Assembly: GCA_965218715.1 (NCBI GenBank)
Contig: CBDCLY010000012.1
Span: 1 to 63,892 of the forward strand
Length of the DNA stretch: 63,892 nucleotides
DNA from: CBDCLY01 sp965218715
GTDB taxonomy: Bacteria; Bacteroidota; Bacteroidia; Flavobacteriales_E; Vicingaceae
Reading direction: 5' to 3'
The translations under genes and the position numbers were made by a program. Positions 10,098 through 18,697 of this stretch are shown one piece after another (the stretch's first letter is position 1; each line of letters opens with the position of its first letter). The notes beneath the pieces were generated by a model. It ran no database searches. It saw nothing but the letters and a program-made list of their open reading frames with translations, and was not told where the DNA came from.

Positions 10098-12089
10098 ATG
10101 AAGTATTTAAATGTAATTGGGCTTTCCCTATTTTTCTTTTTATTCACCTTTCAACTTTCAGCTCAGAAAAGTTTTCTCGACGATGCAGACCATGCGCTGT
10201 ACAAAGAGGAGAAATATTTCCAGGCGATTGAAATGTATAAAAAGGCTTATGTAAAAGAAAAAGGCCGTGATGTAAAAGCCGAAATCATTTTTAAAATTGC
10301 TGAAGCTTATCGCTTAAGTGACCAGGCTGAGCAAGCTGAAGTTTGGTACGATAAATCAGTGATTGCCCAATATGCAGACCCTATCGCAATTATGTATCTA
10401 GCAGATATGAAAATGCAAAATGGGAAATACGATGAAGCACTTGTTGCCTATCAAAAGTATGCGGCAGAAAAACCTGGAGATGTACGAGGAAAAATTGGAA
10501 TTGAGGCAGCTGCCAAAGCACAAAAGTGGAACGATAATCCAGAAAACTATGTGGTAGAGCCAGTGGTATTGATCAATTCTGAATACACAGATTATGCACC
10601 TACCTTTTCTTCAAGAAGAAACAACCAATTGGTTTTTACCTCCACTAGGGAAGGTTCTACAGGAACAGATCAATCCGATGTAACAGGTGATAACTTCTCA
10701 GATTTATATTATACCGATAGAGATAAAAAAGGAAAGTGGAGTGAGCCAAAATTGGCCGAAGGATTAAATACAGAATTTTCTGAAGGTGCTGCTGTAATGA
10801 ACAGTAGAAGAAATACCATTTACATGACTAGATGTAAAGTAGAAAAGAATGGATTCTTAGGATGTCAAATATTGTCTGCTAAAAAGCAAGGGCAGAAATA
10901 TGCTGAACCTGAGTTGATTCCAATTGCTTCTGATAGCGCCGTAATCGGTCACCCAGCCTTGTCTCCAGATGATAAGGTGATTGTTTTTGCTAGTGATTTG
11001 CCTGGCGGACAAGGAGGAAAAGATTTGTGGTACATCAAAGAAGAATCTAGAGGAACTTGGTCGAAACCAATCAATTTGGGATCTGAAATCAATACCGTAG
11101 GTGATGAAATGTTTCCATTTATTAGAGCAAATGGCGATTTGTACTTTGCTTCTAATGGCCATGTTGGAATGGGCGGATTGGACATTTTTATGGCCAAGAA
11201 AAAAGGGAATACCCAATGGAGTGGAGTGAGCAATTTAAAAGCGCCAATTAACTCTAGCAATAACGATTTCGCAATTATTTATGAAGGAGACGCAGACCGT
11301 GGATTCTTTAGCTCGAACAGAGAGGGTGGAAGAGGAAAAGATGACATTTGGAGTTTTTACAGTCCTGATCCAGAATTTAAAATCATTTGTTTGTTGAAAG
11401 ATCTTGAATCTGGCGAAGTATTGTCTGCTGCTAATGTTAAATTGATTGGAACTGACGGTTCAAGCGTTGAGGCTGAAACAGATACTGAAGGTAAATGTGA
11501 GTTTGAAATAGGCATGAATACTTCCTATTCATTAACAGCTAGTAAACCTGGTTACCTGAATGCAAAAGGAAAGGAAACCACCGTTGGATTAGAGGAATCT
11601 AAAATATTTGCTCATTTGTACGAACTTCAGCCGATTACTGAAGAGCCAATCAAGCTTCCAGAAATACTTTATGCCTTTAATAGCATTGAACTTACTGATC
11701 AAGCAAAAGATTCATTGGATTATTTGTACAAGATATTGGTAGATAACCCAAACATCGTAATTGAATTAAAAGCAAATACAGATTCACGTGGTTCTGGACC
11801 ATATAACTTAAAGTTATCTCAAGGAAGAGCAGAATCTGCAGTAAACTACCTTGCTTCTAGAGGCATTGAATTGGAAAGAATGGTGCCAAAAGGATACGGT
11901 AAGAATAACTTGCTGATCTCAGATGCTGAAATCAATAAATTGGCCACTGAAGAAGAAAGAGAAGCAGCACATCAATTGAATAGACGTACAGAATTTAGTA
12001 TTCTAAGTAGCGACTTTGTCCCTAAGCCCACAATTCCGGAGCTTCCTGAAGAAGAAGCCCCAAGTGAAGAAGCTGAAGGCGACCAATAA
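10098..12089 (+). CDS. OmpA-family TPR/beta-propeller protein, PorE-like
   Basis: A 663-residue periplasmic or outer-membrane-associated protein. In order: a signal peptide (to about residue 22, ending FQLSAQ), TPR-like helices (about 25-145), a PD40/WD40-like beta-propeller (about 160-430, blades such as HPALSPDDKVIVFASD and GRGKDDIWSFY), a carboxypeptidase-regulatory-like domain (about 435-510), and a C-terminal OmpA peptidoglycan-binding domain (about 530-645, with ANTDSRGSGPYN and LNRRTEFSIL). This is the domain order of PorE, the T9SS component that binds peptidoglycan. Bacteroidota have paralogues with this order, and here the signal is not an obvious lipobox, so the PorE role is inference. 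Confidence 0.75.
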   Translation: MKYLNVIGLSLFFFLFTFQLSAQKSFLDDADHALYKEEKYFQAIEMYKKAYVKEKGRDVKAEIIFKIAEAYRLSDQAEQAEVWYDKSVIAQYADPIAIMYLADMKMQNGKYDEALVAYQKYAAEKPGDVRGKIGIEAAAKAQKWNDNPENYVVEPVVLINSEYTDYAPTFSSRRNNQLVFTSTREGSTGTDQSDVTGDNFSDLYYTDRDKKGKWSEPKLAEGLNTEFSEGAAVMNSRRNTIYMTRCKVEKNGFLGCQILSAKKQGQKYAEPELIPIASDSAVIGHPALSPDDKVIVFASDLPGGQGGKDLWYIKEESRGTWSKPINLGSEINTVGDEMFPFIRANGDLYFASNGHVGMGGLDIFMAKKKGNTQWSGVSNLKAPINSSNNDFAIIYEGDADRGFFSSNREGGRGKDDIWSFYSPDPEFKIICLLKDLESGEVLSAANVKLIGTDGSSVEAETDTEGKCEFEIGMNTSYSLTASKPGYLNAKGKETTVGLEESKIFAHLYELQPITEEPIKLPEILYAFNSIELTDQAKDSLDYLYKILVDNPNIVIELKANTDSRGSGPYNLKLSQGRAESAVNYLASRGIELERMVPKGYGKNNLLISDAEINKLATEEEREAAHQLNRRTEFSILSSDFVPKPTIPELPEEEAPSEEAEGDQ

Positions 12090-12107
12090 CAAAATACTTT
12101 AACAAAG

Positions 12108-12142
12108 AGCATCCATTTTCAAAAGAATTGGATGCTTTTTTA
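12108..12142 (+). terminator. Terminator after the PorE-like gene
   Basis: AGCATCCA (12108-12115) pairs with TGGATGCT (12129-12136), followed by a T run. It ends about 10 bases before the purM start. Confidence 0.75.
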
Positions 12143-12151
12143 TTGCAATAA

Positions 12152-13330
12152 ATGGAAACAAGCGACCGATATAAACAAAGAGGAGTATCTGCTTCGAAAG
12201 AAGATGTTCATGCAGCCATTAAAAAAGTTGACAAAGGACTTTATCCGCAAGCATTTTGTAAAATCGTACCTGATTATTTGGCCAATAGTGATGAGCATTG
12301 CATAGTAATGCATGCCGATGGGGCCGGAACTAAATCTTCTTTGGCTTATTTGTATTGGAAAGAAACTGGAGATCTTTCTGTTTGGCAAGGAATTGCAATG
12401 GATGCAATTGCCATGAACTTAGATGATTTGCTTTGTGTTGGCGCTACTGATAATATCATCATATCCTCAACCATAGGCAGAAATAAAAACTTAATCCCTG
12501 GCGAAGTAATTAGTGCCCTAATCAATGGTACTGAAAGTATACTTGAAGAATTAAGATCTCATGGTATAGGAATTTTTAGCACTGGGGGAGAAACTGCTGA
12601 TGTTGGAGATCTGGTTAGAACAATCATCGTTGATTCTACTGTTACCTGCAGAATGAAAAAGGAGGACGTAATCGACAATAAGAACATACAAGCGGGTGAT
12701 GTTATTGTTGGCTTATCATCTTCTGGTCAGGCTAGTTATGAAAAAGAATACAATGGTGGAATGGGAAGTAACGGACTTACTTCTGCCAGACACGATGTGT
12801 TTAACAATTACCTGAAAGAAAAGTATCCAGAATCCTTTGATCCTTTGGTGCCAGGTGATCTTGTTTATTCAGGCTCAAAGAAATTAAACGAACAAGATCC
12901 AAATCTAGAATTGGACTATGGAAAATTGGTATTATCTCCAACAAGAACCTATGCCCCAATCATTAAGAAAGTGCTTAAGCAGTTTAAGTCTCAAATCCAC
13001 GGAATGGTGCATTGTAGTGGAGGAGCACAAACTAAAGTGCTTCACTTTGTGAAAGGTGTACATGTAATAAAAGATCAATTATTTGATACGCCACCTTTGT
13101 TCAAATTGATACAAGAAGAATCCAACACCTCTTGGAAAGAAATGTATCAAGTGTTCAATATGGGCCATCGGATGGAAATCTATTTACCAGAAGCTATTGC
13201 AGAAGAAGTAATCAGCATCTCTAAAAGTTTCAATGTCGATGCAAAAATTGTAGGAAGAGTAGAAGAAAGTGATTCAACTAAGCTTAGTATTCATTCCAAA
13301 CATGGAGAATTTCAATACCATTCAGCATGA
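12152..13330 (+). CDS. purM: Phosphoribosylformylglycinamidine cyclo-ligase (AIR synthase)
   Basis: Closes the ring of FGAM to make aminoimidazole ribonucleotide in purine synthesis. At 392 residues it is longer than E. coli PurM (345), as is usual for the Bacteroidota form. It starts DRYKQRGVSASKEDV and has the nucleotide-binding HADGAGTKSSLAY (about residue 53), the metal/substrate segment AMDAIAMNLDDLLCVGA, STGGETADVGDLVRT, and the GLSSSGQASYEKE loop. It shares 4 bases with prfA (ATGA overlap), which suggests translational coupling. Confidence 0.92.
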   Translation: METSDRYKQRGVSASKEDVHAAIKKVDKGLYPQAFCKIVPDYLANSDEHCIVMHADGAGTKSSLAYLYWKETGDLSVWQGIAMDAIAMNLDDLLCVGATDNIIISSTIGRNKNLIPGEVISALINGTESILEELRSHGIGIFSTGGETADVGDLVRTIIVDSTVTCRMKKEDVIDNKNIQAGDVIVGLSSSGQASYEKEYNGGMGSNGLTSARHDVFNNYLKEKYPESFDPLVPGDLVYSGSKKLNEQDPNLELDYGKLVLSPTRTYAPIIKKVLKQFKSQIHGMVHCSGGAQTKVLHFVKGVHVIKDQLFDTPPLFKLIQEESNTSWKEMYQVFNMGHRMEIYLPEAIAEEVISISKSFNVDAKIVGRVEESDSTKLSIHSKHGEFQYHSA

Positions 13331-14415
13331 GCAGTTTAATTGAAAAGCTAACCTCTATTAAAGATCGCTGGACTGAGGTCTCTCAACTTATTGTTGATCC
13401 TGAGATTATTTCAGACATGAATAGGTACGTAAAGCTCAATAAGGAATATAGCGACCTAAAACTTATTGTTGACGCATTTGATGAATATCAAAATATCATA
13501 GACAACATCGCCTCGTCTGAAGAGCTGTTGTCCAATGAAAAGGATGAAGAGTTTCGCGAAATGGCTAAAATGGAGCTAGATGAGTTAAAATCTAGAAGAG
13601 AGCCACTGGAAGAGGAAATAAAGGTAATGTTGATTCCTAAAGATCCTGCTGATGATAAAAATGTAATCATGGAAATCAGGGCAGGAGCAGGCGGAGATGA
13701 AGCAAGTATTTTTGCAGGTGACCTTTACAGAATGTATATCAAATACATCGAAAGCAAAGGATGGAAACATGAAATTACCACCATTAACGAAGGAACAGCC
13801 GGTGGTTTTAAAGAGATTGGATTTGAAGTTAGCGGAGTAAACGTTTACGGAGAATTGAAATATGAATCAGGTGTTCATCGTGTTCAACGAGTTCCTCAAA
13901 CAGAGACCCAAGGTCGTGTTCACACTTCTGCAGCCTCAGTTGCAGTATTGCCAGAAGCCGATGAGGTGGATGTGAAAATTAATCCTGCCGACATAAAGAA
14001 AGATACTTACAGAGCTTCTGGAGCTGGTGGACAGCACGTAAATAAGACGGAGTCAGCTGTACGTTTAACTCACATTCCTACCAATACAGTGGTAGAGTGT
14101 CAGGATGGTAGATCACAGTTAAAGAACTACGAGAAAGCAATGAAAGTGCTTCGAACTAGAATTTATGAGGCCGAAGTTTTGAAGATGGAAATGGAGATAG
14201 CAGCGCATCGAAAAACCTTAGTTTCTACGGGTGACCGTTCTGCTAAAATTAGAACTTACAATTACCCACAAGGTAGAGTAACTGATCACCGCATTAACCT
14301 TACCTTGTATAACTTAGATGCAGTGATGAATGGAGATGTTCATGAAATCATAGAATCCCTTAGAGTTGCAGAAAACGCTGAAAAACTAAAAGAAGGCTTA
14401 GGAGAAAATGCTTAA
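13327..14415 (+). CDS. prfA: Peptide chain release factor 1
   Basis: Ends translation at UAA and UAG codons. A 362-residue class I release factor with an N-terminal coiled coil, the PCRF domain (EIRAGAGGDEASIFAGDLYRM), and the GGQ catalytic loop SGAGGQHVNKTESAVRLTH (about residues 231-249), whose Gln reaches the peptidyl transferase centre. Length is normal. It is translationally coupled to purM and followed 10 bases later by pyrF. Confidence 0.96.
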   Translation: MSSLIEKLTSIKDRWTEVSQLIVDPEIISDMNRYVKLNKEYSDLKLIVDAFDEYQNIIDNIASSEELLSNEKDEEFREMAKMELDELKSRREPLEEEIKVMLIPKDPADDKNVIMEIRAGAGGDEASIFAGDLYRMYIKYIESKGWKHEITTINEGTAGGFKEIGFEVSGVNVYGELKYESGVHRVQRVPQTETQGRVHTSAASVAVLPEADEVDVKINPADIKKDTYRASGAGGQHVNKTESAVRLTHIPTNTVVECQDGRSQLKNYEKAMKVLRTRIYEAEVLKMEMEIAAHRKTLVSTGDRSAKIRTYNYPQGRVTDHRINLTLYNLDAVMNGDVHEIIESLRVAENAEKLKEGLGENA

Positions 14416-14425
14416 ATAAAAGGCT

Positions 14426-15244
14426 ATGAATTACGATCAATTAGTTGAGCAGATAAAATTAAAAGCCAGCTTTCTTTGTGTTGGATTGGACCCTGATCTG
14501 GATAAAATTCCAAAGCATCTTCTAGCTGAAGAGGACCCCATTTTTGAATTCAACAAGCAAATCATCGATGCCACAAAAGACTATTGTGTGGCCTATAAAC
14601 CAAACATCGCATTTTACGAATCTCTTGGTACAAAAGGTTGGGATAGTTTAGCCAAAACATTGGATTACATTCCAAAAGAGCATTTTACGATTGCAGATGC
14701 CAAACGTGGTGATATTGGGAACACTGCTTCCATGTACGCCAAAACTTTTTTTGAAACCTATTCATTTGATTCAATTACTGTGGCCCCCTATATGGGCTCA
14801 GATTCGGTCTTGCCCTTTTTAAACTTTGAGAATAAATGGGCCATTATCTTAGGATTAACCTCCAATGCAGGTGCCAGTGATTTTCAAGAAAAGAAAACAG
14901 AAGACGGACAACTATTTGAACTGGTACTTAAAACTGCGAAAACTTGGGGAAGCGAAAGAAACATGATGTTTGTTGCTGGAGCCACCCAAGCCAAAAAATT
15001 CCAGACCATTCGCAAGCACATCCCAAAACACTTTCTTCTAGTTCCAGGAGTTGGAGCTCAAGGAGGCTCTTTAGAGGAGGTAGCTGGTTACGGAATAACA
15101 GAAGACATCGGACTATTAGTAAACTCTTCTCGTGGAATTATTTATGCAGGAAAGGGAGAAAATTTCCAAGAAGATGTTAAATTAGCTAGTCAACAAATCC
15201 AAACCAAAATGAAACAAATCTTAATCACCAAAAATCTGATCTAA
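14426..15244 (+). CDS. pyrF: Orotidine 5'-phosphate decarboxylase, group 2
   Basis: Last step of UMP synthesis: OMP to UMP plus CO2. A 272-residue TIM barrel with the N-terminal LCVGLDPDLDKIP typical of the longer group 2 family, KPNIAFYESLG, and the catalytic Asp-Lys-Arg motif in ADAKRGDIGNTA (about residue 90). Phosphate binding is by VPGVGAQGG and NSSRGIIYA near the C terminus. It sits 3 bases before the DUF2851 gene in the same run of genes. Confidence 0.95.
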   Translation: MNYDQLVEQIKLKASFLCVGLDPDLDKIPKHLLAEEDPIFEFNKQIIDATKDYCVAYKPNIAFYESLGTKGWDSLAKTLDYIPKEHFTIADAKRGDIGNTASMYAKTFFETYSFDSITVAPYMGSDSVLPFLNFENKWAIILGLTSNAGASDFQEKKTEDGQLFELVLKTAKTWGSERNMMFVAGATQAKKFQTIRKHIPKHFLLVPGVGAQGGSLEEVAGYGITEDIGLLVNSSRGIIYAGKGENFQEDVKLASQQIQTKMKQILITKNLI

Positions 15245-15247
15245 ACC

Positions 15248-16516
15248 ATGATAAATGAAGACTTTCTTCATTTTATCTGGCAATTTCAAAATTTCAATCA
15301 GCAGCAACTTCACCTTCAAGACGAAACACCATTTAGTATCATTCATCCTGGAGAAATTAACCATCATGCTGGCCCCGACTTCTTTAATGCTCAAATTAGA
15401 ATTAATGATACCCGTTGGGCAGGCAATGTAGAAATTCATGTCAAGTCAAGCGATTGGATCAAACATGGACATCAGCATGATTCCAATTACAACAACGTTA
15501 TTTTACACGTTGTATGGGAAGAAGATGTCCCACTCTTTAATCAGGATGGAAAGCCAATTCCATGTTTTGAAATTTCAGGTAGAATAGCAAGAAAAACATT
15601 AGAGCAATTCAAAATCCTAATCACTTCCAATCAGAAGGTCCCATGTCAGGATAGTATAAAGTTGGTAGATCATGTCTTTTTCAGGCAAATGTTTGATAGG
15701 GTTTTAGTAGAACGACTCTCTAAAAAGCTAGAACAGATCCAACAACTATACAAAAGGTTTAACAATTGGGAATATGTTTTAGCAATTGTTGTGGCAAAGG
15801 CCTTTGGTTTTAAGACTAATGCAGATGCGATGCAATTCTGTGTTCTATCAATTCCTCTTGAAGCAATTTTGTTCTGTCAGAATGATGTTTTGAAAATGGA
15901 AGCTTTACTTTTTGGTCAGGCTAAACTAATCCCAGAATTAGCAAATGATGATTTTACAAAAGCTCAAAAAGAACAATTTGAAAGAATTAAAGAAAGATTC
16001 AATTTGAAAAACCACCATGGTCCAGCATTTAAATGGTTGAGGATGCGACCGGCAAATTTTCCGAGTATTCGAATTAGTCAATTGGCAGCATTCCTGGTAG
16101 AACTTTCTGAACACACAAAAGCATTATTGAATCATAAGCCTCTAGAAAACCACCTAGGTAAAATAAAAACAAGCGAATATTGGAATTCGCATTACAGATT
16201 TGGTGAAAAATCCAAACAGATCAATGAAATGAATCTTGGCTCTAGCTCTCAGCAGAACATTTTAATAAATGCCATTATACCATTTCTCTTTGCCTTATCT
16301 AAAGGCAAACATGATTTGAAGTTTCAAGAAAGCGCAATCAAGCTGCTTAATGAGTTGCCTGCCGAACGAAATAAAATCACAAAGCAGTTAGAAAGTGCAG
16401 GCTTTCCTATCAAAAATGCCTTTGACTCTCAGGCAGCTATAGAGTTGTTTCAATCTTATTGCAACAGAAAAAAATGTTTAAATTGCAGCATTGCTAACCA
16501 AGTATTAAAGAATTGA
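15248..16516 (+). CDS. DUF2851 family protein
   Basis: A 422-residue protein of the DUF2851 family, conserved in Bacteroidota and of unknown function. The recognisable N-terminal block includes IIHPGEINHHAGPDFFNAQI, WAGNVEIHVKSSDW and NNVILHVVWEED (about residues 35-100). No signal peptide or TM segment is seen, so it is probably cytoplasmic. A C-terminal Cys cluster (NRKKCLNCSI) could bind a metal. It overlaps the upstream end of the PspC gene region and follows pyrF by 3 bases. Confidence 0.85.
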   Translation: MINEDFLHFIWQFQNFNQQQLHLQDETPFSIIHPGEINHHAGPDFFNAQIRINDTRWAGNVEIHVKSSDWIKHGHQHDSNYNNVILHVVWEEDVPLFNQDGKPIPCFEISGRIARKTLEQFKILITSNQKVPCQDSIKLVDHVFFRQMFDRVLVERLSKKLEQIQQLYKRFNNWEYVLAIVVAKAFGFKTNADAMQFCVLSIPLEAILFCQNDVLKMEALLFGQAKLIPELANDDFTKAQKEQFERIKERFNLKNHHGPAFKWLRMRPANFPSIRISQLAAFLVELSEHTKALLNHKPLENHLGKIKTSEYWNSHYRFGEKSKQINEMNLGSSSQQNILINAIIPFLFALSKGKHDLKFQESAIKLLNELPAERNKITKQLESAGFPIKNAFDSQAAIELFQSYCNRKKCLNCSIANQVLKN

Positions 16517-16518
16517 TC

Positions 16519-16743
16519 ATGATTAATCGAATTCAGGACTTCTTTGAAAAACATGCTTTCGGCGTTTGCGAATGGTGGGGTGAAAAACTTGGATTAAACA
16601 AAGGCAAGATTCGATTATTTTTTATCTACCTCTCTTTTTTAACCCTTGGTTCACCGCTTGTTTTCTACTTGATAATGGCCTTTGTTTTAGAGAATAAGAG
16701 TTTCTTCAAACTGAAGAAAAGAAGTACCATTTGGGACATTTAA
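16519..16743 (+). CDS. Small PspC-domain membrane protein
   Basis: A 74-residue protein of the PspC type: a conserved amphipathic start (FEKHAFGVCEWWGEKLGLNKGKIR), then one strong TM helix or hairpin (LFFIYLSFLTLGSPLVFYLIMAFVLE), then a short basic tail. PspC-family proteins take part in envelope stress sensing, but a role here is only inferred. The ATG at 16519 is preferred over the TTG at 16513. Confidence 0.75.
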   Translation: MINRIQDFFEKHAFGVCEWWGEKLGLNKGKIRLFFIYLSFLTLGSPLVFYLIMAFVLENKSFFKLKKRSTIWDI

Positions 16744-16752
16744 GCCAAACAA

Positions 16753-17757
16753 GTGAATCAACTTTCTCAATTCAAAAAACTTTACATTGCCCTTCTAATC
16801 CTTGCACTCATTTGCATTACAGGAATTGTTGGCTTCCATTTTATTGAGGGATACAATTTTAGTGAAGCCCTGTACATGACCATCATTACTATTTCTACTG
16901 TTGGTTTTCAGGAAGTGCGGCCTTTATCCAATATGGGTAGGTACTTTACTTCATTTCTAATCATAACCAGTTTTGGTACATTTGCTTTTGCCATCAGTAG
17001 GTTATCGTTGTACCTTTTGGATGGAGCTTTTAGAAAGCATTTTTCAGAACTAAAAAAAATAAAGAAAATCAAAGAATTAGAGAATCATACCATCGTTTGC
17101 GGATATGGTAGAAATGGTAAACAAATTATCCAAGAATTTGAGCAGGTTGGAACGGATTATATTTTAATCGAACGTTCTCAAGAAATTGCAGAAAGTTTGA
17201 CTGGCGAAGGAAAAAAGAAGTTTTTGGTTGGTGATGCTACAGATGACAATGTGCTTGTAAATGCTGGTATCAAAAAAGCGAAGGCCCTCATCACTACTTT
17301 ACCAGATGATGCAGAAAATGTATTTGTGGTGCTTACCGCTAGAGAAATGAACCAAAATTTATTGATCATCAGCAGAGCATCAAAAGATTCTTCTGACAAG
17401 AAATTGAGAATGGCAGGAGCTAACAATGTGGTAATGCCTGATAAGGTAGGAGGAACGCACATGGCTTCATTGGTGATGAAACCTGATGTAGTTGAATTTT
17501 ACAATCATTTAACTGGTCAAGACAATAACATTTCCCTAGAAGAAATCACCTACGATAGTCTTCCAAAAGAATTTAAAAACAAGTCGATAAAAGACCTTCA
17601 CATCAGAAAAAGATCTGGAGCCAATATCGTAGGATTAAAAACCAAAGATGGAGAGTACGTTCTAAATCCTTCTCCAGAAACACTCATTACAGAAGATTCC
17701 AAACTATTTGTTTTGGGAATGCTTGAACAAATCGAAGTGCTAAGGAAATGGGCCTAG
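16753..17757 (+). CDS. Potassium channel with RCK/TrkA-N domain
   Basis: A 334-residue two-TM K+ channel subunit, likely tetrameric in the inner membrane. TM1 (about residues 8-28) is followed by a pore helix and filter TISTVGFQEV (about 50-59), TM2 (about 70-88), a TrkA-N Rossmann domain starting NHTIVCGYGRNGKQI (about 112), and a TrkA-C domain. The filter has TVGF with QEV in place of the canonical TVGYGD. The start codon is GTG. It overlaps the next gene by 10 bases. Confidence 0.88.
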   Translation: MNQLSQFKKLYIALLILALICITGIVGFHFIEGYNFSEALYMTIITISTVGFQEVRPLSNMGRYFTSFLIITSFGTFAFAISRLSLYLLDGAFRKHFSELKKIKKIKELENHTIVCGYGRNGKQIIQEFEQVGTDYILIERSQEIAESLTGEGKKKFLVGDATDDNVLVNAGIKKAKALITTLPDDAENVFVVLTAREMNQNLLIISRASKDSSDKKLRMAGANNVVMPDKVGGTHMASLVMKPDVVEFYNHLTGQDNNISLEEITYDSLPKEFKNKSIKDLHIRKRSGANIVGLKTKDGEYVLNPSPETLITEDSKLFVLGMLEQIEVLRKWA

Positions 17758-18662
17758 TAAAAAGAGTATTAATTACAGGAAGCAATGGCTTGTTAGGACA
17801 AAAAATGCTTCACCTTATTCGTGAAACTGTTCCTGAAATAGAATTGTTTGCCTGCTCAAGAGGCGAAAACCGGGTAACAAAAATTACTGGTTTCCAATAT
17901 CAGTCTGTTAATTTAAGTAGCAAAGAAGAAGTAGATTCTATCATCGATTGGGCTAAACCTGATGCAATCATTCATACTGCGGCAATGACAAATGTTGATG
18001 CCTGTGAACAAAATAAGGACGAATGCTGGGCAAGTAATGTTAAAGCTGTAGAATACCTTTTAAATGCAGCTTCGAAATACAATAGTCATTTCTTACACCT
18101 CTCAACCGACTTTGTGTTTGATGGTGAAGATGGCCCCTATAAGGAAGAGGATCAACCGAACCCATTAAGTTATTACGGAAACTCTAAATGGGAGGCAGAA
18201 AAATTAGTTCAGAAATACGTGGGACCTTGGTCCATAGCAAGAACCATCATTATCTATGGGATAGTTGAAGACATGAGTAGGTCCAATCTTATTTTATGGG
18301 CTAAATCTGCTTTGGAAAAAGGCGAACGATTAAACATAGTTAATGATCAATTTAGGGCGCCTGTGCTTGCCGAAGATTTAGCAAAAGGATGTTGGTCGAT
18401 AATAAAAAACAAAGCAAATGGAATTTACCATTTGGCAGGTCATAATACTCAAAGCATAGTAGACATTGTTAGAAGAGTGGCTAAATTTTATGGTTTGGAT
18501 CAAAGCAACATCCATGAAACAAGTTCAGCCAGTTTAAATCAGGCTGCAAAAAGGCCTCCCAGAACAGGGTTTGTTCTTGATAAAGCAAAGAAAGACTTGA
18601 ATTATTCTCCGCTTTCATTAGAAGAAGGAATGGCAATATTAGATGCCCAACTTAAATCCTAA
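17748..18662 (+). CDS. RmlD-like sugar nucleotide reductase (SDR family)
   Basis: A 304-residue extended short-chain dehydrogenase close to dTDP-4-dehydrorhamnose reductase. The Rossmann motif is TGSNGLLGQKM (about residues 8-18), the catalytic site is SYYGNSKWEAEKL (YxxxK, about 145), and STDFVFDG gives the conserved Ser/Thr. In the RmlD family it reduces a 4-keto sugar nucleotide with NAD(P)H. No other rhamnose gene is nearby, so the true substrate is open; it could be a MAT2B-like or general sugar reductase. Confidence 0.82.
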   Translation: MGLVKRVLITGSNGLLGQKMLHLIRETVPEIELFACSRGENRVTKITGFQYQSVNLSSKEEVDSIIDWAKPDAIIHTAAMTNVDACEQNKDECWASNVKAVEYLLNAASKYNSHFLHLSTDFVFDGEDGPYKEEDQPNPLSYYGNSKWEAEKLVQKYVGPWSIARTIIIYGIVEDMSRSNLILWAKSALEKGERLNIVNDQFRAPVLAEDLAKGCWSIIKNKANGIYHLAGHNTQSIVDIVRRVAKFYGLDQSNIHETSSASLNQAAKRPPRTGFVLDKAKKDLNYSPLSLEEGMAILDAQLKS

Positions 18663-18667
18663 TCAAT

Positions 18668-18675
18668 TATATTTG
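18668..18675 (+). promoter_or_regulatory. -7 element for the AgcS symporter gene
   Basis: TATATTTG is an exact TAnnTTTG match, 22 bases before the ATG at 18698. No clear -33 TTG is seen. Confidence 0.5.
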
Positions 18676-18697
18676 TTTTAAATCAAAAGATTTCTTC

